DNA of 64,000 nucleotides from positions 26,467 to 90,466 of the forward strand of contig JAVBKZ010000010.1 in assembly GCA_031553755.1 (NCBI GenBank), in the 5' to 3' direction. The notes under the pieces are model-generated. The model searched no databases, was not told where the DNA came from, and saw only the letters and a program-made list of their open reading frames with translations. The first letter of the stretch is position 1. Every line of letters starts with the position of its first letter. Shown here in pieces: positions 1-6,776 of the stretch. The position numbers were made by a program, and so were the translations under genes. Source of the DNA: JAIRVZ01 sp031553755. Lineage in GTDB: Bacteria > Bacteroidota > Bacteroidia > Bacteroidales > Azobacteroidaceae.

Positions 1-1
1 T

Positions 2-604
2 TCGGATGTGGAAACTCTGGAACGGATAGAAATTATGGAAAACTTACGGCAAGGCATATTCGATGTCTTGATTGGAGTCAATTTGTTGAGGGAAGGATTG
101 GATTTGCCCGAAGTTTCTTTAGTCGCCATTTTAGACGCCGATAAAGAAGGATTTTTGCGTTCGCATCGCTCATTGACACAAACAGCAGGACGCGCTGCGC
201 GTAATATCAACGGAAAGGTTATTTTTTATGCTGATAAAATGACCGATAGTATGAAAAAAACGATTGATGAGACCAACCGGCGTAGGGAAAAACAGTTGAC
301 ATATAATGAATTAAATGGAATCATCCCCCAACAAATCAGGAAAGCCTATACTTCTTCGTTAGCTAAAAACACTCAACAACCCAAAGCCTACATCGAAAAT
401 GAAACGATAAATGTAGCGGCAGATCCTGTCGTTAAATATATGACTCAACCCGAATTGAAAAAACTCATAGAAAAAACCAAGAAAGCGATGCACGCGGCGG
501 CTAAAAACCTTGATTTCCTCGAAGCCGCGCAATACAGGGATGAGTTAATGAAGTTGGAGGAAATGGTTAACCCGCCTTGCGGCCCTTTATGGTTCAAATG
601 TTAA
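2..604 (+). CDS. uvrB: UvrB, excinuclease ABC subunit B (3' part)
   Basis: This is the C-terminal ~200 residues of UvrB, the helicase-like damage-verification subunit of nucleotide excision repair; the gene begins before the window. The frame is open from base 2 and reads SDVETLERIEIM at the edge, so the GTG at 8 is internal. Visible parts are the end of helicase domain 2 (GVNLLREGLDLPEVSL, then helicase motif VI as QTAGRAARN) and the C-terminal UVR coiled-coil (FLEAAQYRDELMKLEE), which contacts UvrC. The last ~12 residues (NPPCGPLWFKC) do not look like a UvrB tail and lie next to insertion-sequence debris, so the original stop may have been replaced by invading DNA. The UVR motif is intact, so the protein is probably functional. 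Confidence 0.96.
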   Translation, partial: SDVETLERIEIMENLRQGIFDVLIGVNLLREGLDLPEVSLVAILDADKEGFLRSHRSLTQTAGRAARNINGKVIFYADKMTDSMKKTIDETNRRREKQLTYNELNGIIPQQIRKAYTSSLAKNTQQPKAYIENETINVAADPVVKYMTQPELKKLIEKTKKAMHAAAKNLDFLEAAQYRDELMKLEEMVNPPCGPLWFKC

Positions 605-785
605 AAAACAGGTATTTTTCGTTGTTTTCAGGGTTAAAGAGTCATTTTTGGTTATATGATCTGAGCTAATCTGCTGATTTACAATTATGGTTATTTCCCA
701 AATCCCGTTGTAGCCTACCGCCGGACCTTGTATATCATGGAAATAGTCCAGACCTTTGCAGCGTGTATTTCAAAGCACCTATAAA

Positions 786-1375
786 ATGCATCCCGGGATT
801 GGCGAAAGCCGTTCGTACTACCGTTTGGTGGAGAGCTACCGCAATGCCTTGGGCGAAGTCCGCCAGCGCACGATCATCTCGGTTGGATTTATGGAAGAAC
901 TTTCCGCTAGCCAAATAAAGCAAGTCCAGTCGGTGGTAAACGACAGGATTAAAGGGCAAAAGTCCCTCTTTGAGGCAGATGCGTTGGTAGTATGTCACGC
1001 ATCTCTGGTTTATTCCAGGTTGATTTCCGAGAAAAAATAGACAGCGTTCTTTCCAGCCAGTCAGCCGGTTCCGATTTTGACACAGTGGATTTGAACACCT
1101 TGAAAAACAAAGGTGTCCGGGAGGTAGGTTCCGAATGTATGTCGTTGCAAGCCTTGAAACAGCTCAGGATTGATGGTTTTTTGCGAGACCATGGTTGGGA
1201 TGAGGAGAATATTTCTTTGGCTTTGAGCCACACCGTCTCACGTTCCGTTTATCCTGCTCCGGAATTGAAGACGGTCAGTTTCATGAAAGAAAACTCGTCT
1301 ATTTGTGAATTTACAGGCTATCCCGTTTCCCGATTAACGAAAGACAAACTATATTGCATCAGCAAAAAAATGTGT
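786..1375 (+). pseudogene. IS1634-type transposase, N-terminal fragment, frameshifted
   Basis: The first frame reads MHPGIGESRSYYRLVESYRN and continues to LFEADALVVC, the usual N-terminus of Bacteroidota IS1634/IS4-superfamily transposases. It stops at 1040. The protein continues in another frame from the A-run at 1032-1037 (KIDSVLSS, then GVREVGSE, then GWDEENISLALSHTVSRSVYP, then the TKDKLY segment). The catalytic DDE region is missing because near 1375 the frame runs straight into group II intron reverse-transcriptase sequence. This is a dead remnant. The exact left end of the element, perhaps near the uvrB stop, cannot be placed without an intact reference copy. Confidence 0.8.
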
Positions 1376-2106
1376 GTGGATATGCTTCCCGACCATATCA
1401 AGCTTAATTGGTTCTCACTCCGTCATCAGATTGAAATTGCCACTTATATTCCTTTAGCTGTAAGAAAGGTGGAGATTCCTAAGCCTAACGGCGGTGTTCG
1501 TATGCTTGGCATTCCTTGTGTTATAGACCGCTTGATTCAACAGGCTATTGTTCAAGTTCTTAGTTTACATTATGATGATAGTTTTAGTGAGTTTAGTTAT
1601 GGTTTTCGCCCTGATCGCTGTGCTCATGATGCGGTTCGTCAGGCGCAGCTTTACTTGAATGTAGGTTACATTCATGTGATTGAGTTGGATTTGGAGAAAT
1701 TATTCTACAAAGTCAACCATAACAAGTTAATGACTCTCTTGAGTAATCGTATTACCGATAAATCCTTGTTGAAACTGATTCGCCGTTACCTCCGTACCGA
1801 TATAATGGATGTGGTATAACTCATGTAAGAAATGAAGGCTCTCCTCAAGGTAGTCCTCTGAGTCCTATACTCTCTAATCGTATCCATATGTGTATATGGA
1901 AGTCGTGGAAATGTGCCAGCAAGCGAGTGGATGAACTGATTAAATTGGGAATGGATAAATGGAAGGCTCACCGCAATGGCAATACCCGCAAAGGTTACTG
2001 TCGTGTGGCACACTCTGGCATACTTAGCCATACGCTTACCAATGCAGAATTGGAACGATTAGGCTTTCAATCTCTCTTTGATTTCTACAAATCCCGTCAT
2101 GCTTAA
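1375..2106 (+). pseudogene. Group II intron reverse transcriptase/maturase (LtrA-like), internally deleted
   Basis: From about 1390 the frame reads as a group II intron RT (VRKVEIPKPNGGVRMLGIP, IDRLIQQAIVQVL, FSYGFRPDRCAHDAVRQAQ, then IELDLEKLFYKVNHNKL). The N-terminal part is missing. A frameshift near 1806 moves the reading to GITHVRNEGSPQGSPLSPIL. Directly after LSN the sequence jumps to the extreme C-terminus (RIHMCIWKSWK, then NTRKGYCRVAHS, then LTNAELERLGF), ending with the stop at 2104-2106. The YADD catalytic block and most of the maturase domain are therefore deleted. The product cannot be active. It is joined in frame to the upstream transposase fragment, which points to a deletion between an IS copy and an intron. 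Confidence 0.85.
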
Positions 2107-2200
2107 TAAATCGTCGTATGCCGAACGGCATGTACGGTGGTGTGAGAGGTCGGAAAATGAAAGTAGGAAGAAAACTTTCATTTTCTTCTTACTCGATTTT
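2106..2200 (+). ncRNA. Group II intron 3' end, domains V and VI
   Basis: Directly after the maturase stop lies a domain V hairpin, CGTATGCC-GAAC-GGCATGTACG at about 2114-2136, followed by GGTGGTGTGAGAG, a sequence typical of bacterial intron ends. Domain VI follows as a longer stem (AAAATGAAAGT pairing with ACTTTCATTTT), ending in TTACTCGAT near 2198. The 3' splice site is probably within 2195-2200. The 5' end of the intron is absent, so this is a relic. Confidence 0.7.
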
Positions 2201-2354
2201 ATACCCGTTTGACAGAAAATTGACCCTCAAAATAGCTTTTTTCTTCCATTTCCCTCTAAAATCCCTTCAAAAAAAATCAACCAAGTTGGTATAACCTTGG
2301 CAAATTCTTCTTTCTAAACCGCCGACCTTTGCAACAATTCAATAAGTTAAAAAT

Positions 2355-2549
2355 ATGGATGTAATCAGTGGAAAGGTTGCTTATTTCTGAAGTACTACAA
2401 TATGATTTATAGAAGAGGTTTATCTTAAAAATGCCTGAACAAAAGGGGATAATCGTCCTCAAATAATCTTTCCATTTAAAAATCAAGTTATTGACTTTTC
2501 TCATTTACCAACCGAATTAGTTGAATTGATAAAACGACAATTACCATAA
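2355..2549 (+). pseudogene. Degraded 3' end of an unrecognised gene
   Basis: One plus-strand frame reads MDVISGKVAYF, stop, STTI, stop, FIEEVYLKNA, stop, then TKGDNRPQIIFPF and DFSHLPTELVELIKRQLP before a final stop 13 bases short of the mutL stop. The protein-like composition between three in-frame stops suggests a decayed C-terminal remnant. I do not recognise the family. It converges on mutL. The rest of 2200-2560 holds nothing I can support. Confidence 0.3.
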
Positions 2550-2561
2550 CTTTCCCAAAAC

Positions 2562-4403
2562 TCAACCAAAGCGTTTTTCTATTTCATCAACCTTGATGAT
2601 AGATATGATAAGTTGCCCATCGGGAGTATAATTGGGAGCGGAAGAAGAAAAAAGGTTGGCTGTTAAATGATTGGCTTCTTCCTCCGACAGTGTTTTATCG
2701 AATGAAATGGCTGCTTGTTTGGCTAATGACAACGCTAATGCTTCGCAAATATCTTCTTTTACTTCGCATCCGGTTTCAATGGCTTTGTCTATCATTGATT
2801 GTAATGTCTCTACGGGATTGATATTGTTTAAACCCGATGGAACACCATTGATCGAATAATCAGCATGTCCCAAATGGGCGATGTCGAAACCAATGAATGC
2901 TAAATCTTCGATTATGAAAGGCATGATTTCGGATTCTTTAGGTGTCAAAGTGATGATTTCGGGAAATAAAAGTCCTTGCGACAAACCTCTTTTATCCTGC
3001 ATTTGTTTGATGTATTCGTCAAATAAAATACGGATATGCGCCCTGCGTTGATGAATCAGAAATAAACCGGATTTAAGAGGGGTAATCAAATATTTACCTT
3101 TATATTGAAAATAATTAAATGTGGATTCGAATAATTCCGATTGAATGTTTTCTTCTTTATTTTCAATGATATTCTCATTTGTATTTAATTGATTATCAAT
3201 AAAATCGAATGAGCTTGATTTTGATTCGGATTTATTCTTTTCGTAAAAATATTCCCAGTCGGTATTTGTTTTCCTCGAATCATTTTTTTCCCTGAACGGA
3301 TTGTAGTTGGTATTTGTTACAGGCGTTGGTTTGGGTGCGGAAAACGATCTTTCCCTGTCATAAACCGGAATCGGAATAGCGTCTTCCTGATTGAATTCAA
3401 TGCTTGGAGCGGCGTTTCCTTTTCCGATGGCTTCTTTTACCGATGCCGAAATGATTTGCCAGATTGCCTGTTCGTTTTCGAATTTTATTTCTGTTTTGGT
3501 GGGATGAATATTGACATCAATTGAAGCCGGATCTATATCCATATAAATGAAATAATTAGGCATTTCTCCCGCTGGAATAAACGGCTCAAAAGCATTTGTT
3601 ACAGCTTTATGAAAATAAGGATGTTTCATATACCGGTTATTCACGAAGAAATATTGTAAAGCGCCGCGTTTACGTGCCGAATCGGGCGTGCCGATGAATC
3701 CGGAAATCTTCACTAACGAGGTTTCAACTTTAATTGGAAGTAAACTTTGATTCAGGTTTTTGCCAAGTACGTTGACGATCCGTTGCCTTAAAACGCTTTC
3801 GGGAAGATTAAATATTTCAACGTTTTTGTGTGTTAATGAAAATGAAATGCCGGGATTAACCAAAACAATCCGTTCGAATTCTGTGATGATATTCCGGAAT
3901 TCCGTTTCATCTGATTTGAGGAATTTTCGCCTGACAGGTACGTTGTAAAAAATATTTTTGACAGAAAAAGAACTTCCTTCGGCGGTAGCGATTGCTTCCT
4001 GTTTTTCGAATTCCGAACCCGAAATTGTGAGTAATGTTCCTACTTCGCTTCCTGTTTGCCGGGTTTTAAGTTCAATTTGTGAAACAGCGGAGATAGAAGC
4101 GAGCGCTTCTCCTCTGAATCCCATGGTTCTTAAGGCGTAAATATCTTCGACTTTACTGATTTTAGATGTCGCGTGACGTTCGAAAGCCATTCGCGCGTCG
4201 GTTTCCGACATGCCTTTCCCATTATCGATGACTTGAATTAAAGTTCGTCCCGCGTCTTTGATAATAACCTGTATATGAGTCGCTCCCGCGTCAATAGCGT
4301 TTTCTACCAATTCTTTTATGACAGATGCCGGACGTTGAATGACTTCTCCGGCCGCGATTTGATTGGCTATGGAATCAGGCAATAAATGGATGATATCGCT
4401 CAT
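2562..4403 (-). CDS. mutL: DNA mismatch repair protein MutL
   Basis: MutL links MutS mismatch recognition to downstream excision. The N-terminal GHKL ATPase is clear: IANQIAAGEVIQRPASVIKELVENAIDAG carries the ATP-binding Glu and Asn, DNGKGM is motif II, and GFRGEALASI is motif III. A low-complexity linker covers about residues 340-425, followed by the C-terminal dimerisation domain. At 613 residues the length is normal. The C-terminal endonuclease signature DQHAxxExxxxE of many MutL proteins appears here as IHQRRAHIRILFDE (about residues 450-463), and no CPHGRP motif is seen, so nicking activity is doubtful. The start has the conserved context SDIIHLLPDSIANQIAAGE. The gene lies 46 bases downstream of the unknown membrane-protein gene and is probably co-transcribed with it. 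Confidence 0.97.
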   Translation of the reverse strand: MSDIIHLLPDSIANQIAAGEVIQRPASVIKELVENAIDAGATHIQVIIKDAGRTLIQVIDNGKGMSETDARMAFERHATSKISKVEDIYALRTMGFRGEALASISAVSQIELKTRQTGSEVGTLLTISGSEFEKQEAIATAEGSSFSVKNIFYNVPVRRKFLKSDETEFRNIITEFERIVLVNPGISFSLTHKNVEIFNLPESVLRQRIVNVLGKNLNQSLLPIKVETSLVKISGFIGTPDSARKRGALQYFFVNNRYMKHPYFHKAVTNAFEPFIPAGEMPNYFIYMDIDPASIDVNIHPTKTEIKFENEQAIWQIISASVKEAIGKGNAAPSIEFNQEDAIPIPVYDRERSFSAPKPTPVTNTNYNPFREKNDSRKTNTDWEYFYEKNKSESKSSSFDFIDNQLNTNENIIENKEENIQSELFESTFNYFQYKGKYLITPLKSGLFLIHQRRAHIRILFDEYIKQMQDKRGLSQGLLFPEIITLTPKESEIMPFIIEDLAFIGFDIAHLGHADYSINGVPSGLNNINPVETLQSMIDKAIETGCEVKEDICEALALSLAKQAAISFDKTLSEEEANHLTANLFSSSAPNYTPDGQLIISIIKVDEIEKRFG

Positions 4404-4449
4404 TGAAAATTAAGTTTCTTTTAATTGTAAGTAGTGAAATTTACGACAT

Positions 4450-5796
4450 TTACCGTGAATTTAATTCAGTTACGCAAACATGAAAATTTTGTTCTTTGTT
4501 GCAATCAAAAAAATAGAAACAGTCGAAAATTGTTTCTTCAGAAGATTTTTTTTGAATATAAAACATATTGCAAATATCGTTGGACTTGAATTTTTGAAGT
4601 ATCGGTTGCGCGTTTTTTTTATTATCAAAAGTTTGTCTCGATTCTATTTGGGTAATATAATCTTTGACTGAAATTTCATCTCTGGCTATAAAAAAGTAAT
4701 TATTATGTGATAATATGAAATTTTGTTCGGTTTGCATTTTCTTCAATAATTTTTTTTCAAGTAACAGTTGTTGGTAATCTGATGTTAAATAAGGAGATTT
4801 GAAAAAAATAATATTGCCGGTTGTCAATAAAGAATTATTTTTAGTGAATTTACAATAAGTGGCTTCTTTTATGATACTTATCATTGAAGAATCGGCAGAG
4901 AAGAAAGAGTCTCCATGATTTTCCACAATTTTTTTCAAAGAAGAACATCTGAAAAAAGAAACGCTTTCAGGTATCATTTCTGGTGCGAAATTGATTTTTT
5001 CGAAATTGGTATCAGACGTATCTTTGCTATTCTCAAGAGTGATATAGCCTGAAAACTCCATTATTCCATCTTTAAACCGGATATTTCCTCCAATGTTTTC
5101 TCCTTTGTATTTTTCGAAGTCGCGACCATCAAATTTTTCTATTTGGGAAGAATTGATAGTCAATCCGGCAAAAGCGTACTTATCTAAAAACAGGCTATTC
5201 AATTCTGATTTATTTGTAGATTTTTTATTGTTGCAATAAAAGTCTATAGCTTTGTATATTAACGATTTATCAAAACTGCCAAAGAAAACGAAATCGCACC
5301 ACGCGTAACAGAAAAAATCTTCTTTTTGAGTCACCTTGATGTAAATGGTAACGTCTTTATATATTTCTTTTTTAGCGGAAAATTCGGATAGATTTTCTGA
5401 AAAAAAATTCTTTTCCATCAATCTGAAATTTTCTTTTTTCATTTTGGAAAAAAGAAGTTCTCCTTCGGGATAGAAACTGATGATTAATCCGTCTTTCGAA
5501 TTTTGTTGGCTACAGATTTGCTCCTTTCCTATGGCCTCTGCCACAAGTAAAATATCCGGATTGGGAAGTAATTTCGAAATTTTTTCAAGATTGTGATATT
5601 CCGTTTGTATTTGTTTCGGATTATATATGGTAAGTAAATATTGAAAATCCGTGGGAAGAAAACCGGAAATATCTGCGACTTTCATTTTTTCATCAGATTT
5701 TAACCGTGAATATAAATGAATGCTTCCGTAAATCGTAAACCCGATTATAACAAATAAAAATATGACTCCGAACAGTTTATTTTTCATACGCCGCAT
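4450..5796 (-). CDS. Membrane-anchored protein of unknown function, upstream of mutL
   Basis: This 448-residue protein has one N-terminal transmembrane anchor (about residues 8-28, LFGVIFLFVIIGFTIYGSI) and a long predicted extracytoplasmic part with no motif I can name. It broadly resembles DUF3352-type Bacteroidota proteins: a conserved ISGFLPTDFQYLLTIYNP start, repeated beta-rich segments, and a FAGLTINSSQI middle. That assignment is weak. A second Met three codons in (MKNKLFG) is an equally good start. Its separation from mutL is 46 bases, so an operon is likely. It is not known to take part in mismatch repair. Confidence 0.75.
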   Translation of the reverse strand: MRRMKNKLFGVIFLFVIIGFTIYGSIHLYSRLKSDEKMKVADISGFLPTDFQYLLTIYNPKQIQTEYHNLEKISKLLPNPDILLVAEAIGKEQICSQQNSKDGLIISFYPEGELLFSKMKKENFRLMEKNFFSENLSEFSAKKEIYKDVTIYIKVTQKEDFFCYAWCDFVFFGSFDKSLIYKAIDFYCNNKKSTNKSELNSLFLDKYAFAGLTINSSQIEKFDGRDFEKYKGENIGGNIRFKDGIMEFSGYITLENSKDTSDTNFEKINFAPEMIPESVSFFRCSSLKKIVENHGDSFFSADSSMISIIKEATYCKFTKNNSLLTTGNIIFFKSPYLTSDYQQLLLEKKLLKKMQTEQNFILSHNNYFFIARDEISVKDYITQIESRQTFDNKKNAQPILQKFKSNDICNMFYIQKKSSEETIFDCFYFFDCNKEQNFHVCVTELNSR

Positions 5797-6094
5797 TAAT
5801 CGCTACCAAATGTACGGATTTCGGTTGAGAAATACAATTGTTAAGTAGTTTTGGATTTTTGTTTTTATTGTTGTCCAGCTAATGCTCTTGAATAGCAGTT
5901 ATCAACTTGTTTTTCAATATATATTAAAAAATCAATTTAAATCAAATCCCACGATTTTACCCACAATTAATCAGCATTATTCTACATTGAGTTGCATGAT
6001 AATTGAAAAGGCTAAGGCAAAGTTACAAAAATTTTGAGAAATTGCCAGATACAGATAGAAATATTTTCTTAATAAGATCAATCAAATTATTTTT
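5797..6094. other. Non-coding left flank of the restriction-modification island
   Basis: This AT-rich stretch holds no credible ORF. It contains a 13-base near-copy of the tRNA-Gln 3' end at 5868-5880 (listed separately), which may mark the left boundary of the island. Confidence 0.5.
5868..5884. other. Possible outer attachment-site copy (tRNA-Gln 3' end)
   Basis: TTGTTGTCCAGCTA matches TTGTTGTCCTGCTA at the 3' edge of tRNA-Gln (12800-12813) with one mismatch. It lies between chromosomal-type genes (the mutL pair) and the start of the vsr-RM block, where the far boundary of a tRNA-targeted element would be expected. Confidence 0.4.
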
Positions 6095-6102
6095 TAATTT
6101 TG
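6095..6102 (+). promoter_or_regulatory. -7 box of the vsr promoter
   Basis: TAATTTTG fits the Bacteroidota consensus TAnnTTTG and lies 21 bases before the vsr ATG at 6124. No clear -33 TTTG is seen, so the promoter may be weak. It also shows that the longer TTG start at 6100 lies inside the promoter. Confidence 0.4.
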
Positions 6103-6123
6103 TTCTGTATAATTACTGCAATA

Positions 6124-6642
6124 ATGGATATCTGGGACAAGAAAAAACGTTCGGAAGTAATGTCTAAAATCCGGTCAAAAAATACTAAACCAGAAATGAC
6201 ATTACGCAAGGCCCTTTTTGCTAAGGGTTACAGGTACCGTATAAACGATAAGAAGATACCGGGGAAACCAGATATTGTCTTTCCGAAATACAAAACTGTA
6301 ATTTTCATTCATGGTTGTTTTTGGCATGGACATGAAAATTGTAAGATAGCCCACATCCCTAAAAGTAATATTGATTTTTGGAAAAATAAAATTGAAAAAA
6401 ATAAAGAACGGGATCAAATAAATTACAAACGGACCATTCTTCTGGGTTGGAAAGTAATTGTAGTTTGGGAATGCCGGATTTCAAAAAAATCAATTCCTGA
6501 TATAATAGAGGAAATTGTCGCAATCCTTAATGAAACACACCCAACTCCTTCTCCTGTAAAAATCAAAATATATGAAGAAATGGATGGCGACATATCATTA
6601 GTAGCTGAAGATGTAATGCCATATAATAGGGCCATCCACTGA
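6124..6642 (+). CDS. vsr: Very short patch repair endonuclease Vsr
   Basis: Vsr nicks DNA 5' of the T in T:G mismatches that arise when 5-methylcytosine in a methylase site deaminates. All key parts are visible. The N-terminus is MDIWDKKKRSEVMSKIRSKN, followed by KPEMTLRKALFAKGYRYR. The core PGKPDIVFPKYKTVIFIHGC and FWHGHENC carries the metal-binding Asp and the catalytic His pair. GWKVIVVWEC is also present. The protein is about 172 residues. The ATG at 6124 is chosen because an earlier in-frame TTG overlaps the promoter box and adds a tail not seen in the family. Vsr genes normally sit beside a C5 methyltransferase, as here 135 bases downstream. The extended C-terminus after IVAILNE is not conserved. 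Confidence 0.95.
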   Translation: MDIWDKKKRSEVMSKIRSKNTKPEMTLRKALFAKGYRYRINDKKIPGKPDIVFPKYKTVIFIHGCFWHGHENCKIAHIPKSNIDFWKNKIEKNKERDQINYKRTILLGWKVIVVWECRISKKSIPDIIEEIVAILNETHPTPSPVKIKIYEEMDGDISLVAEDVMPYNRAIH

Positions 6643-6734
6643 TATTTAGCCTATTTCAGTCTATTTTCCCCAACTTGAAATTTTTATTTATGGCAAAAAA
6701 ATTGATATAAATATTATACATTTCCAAAAAAAAA

Positions 6735-6769
6735 GTCCGTAAATTTGTCCGTGTACGTAAATCTGTCCG
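6735..6769. repeat. Direct repeat before the methyltransferase start
   Basis: GTCCGTAAATTTGTCCG (6735-6751) and GTACGTAAATCTGTCCG (6753-6769) agree at 15 of 17 positions and sit 8 bases before the ATG. Similar GTCC-type repeats precede Bacteroidota integrase genes, and related ones occur here at 10906 and 12722. They may be an operator or a recombinase arm site carried along with the integrase-like N-terminus of the downstream gene. Confidence 0.55.
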
Positions 6770-6776
6770 CAAGAAA

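Noticed and set aside
2277..2504. Minus-strand ORF of 75 codons between intron relic and mutL
   Set aside because: No motif is present, and the plus strand carries a more protein-like decayed frame.
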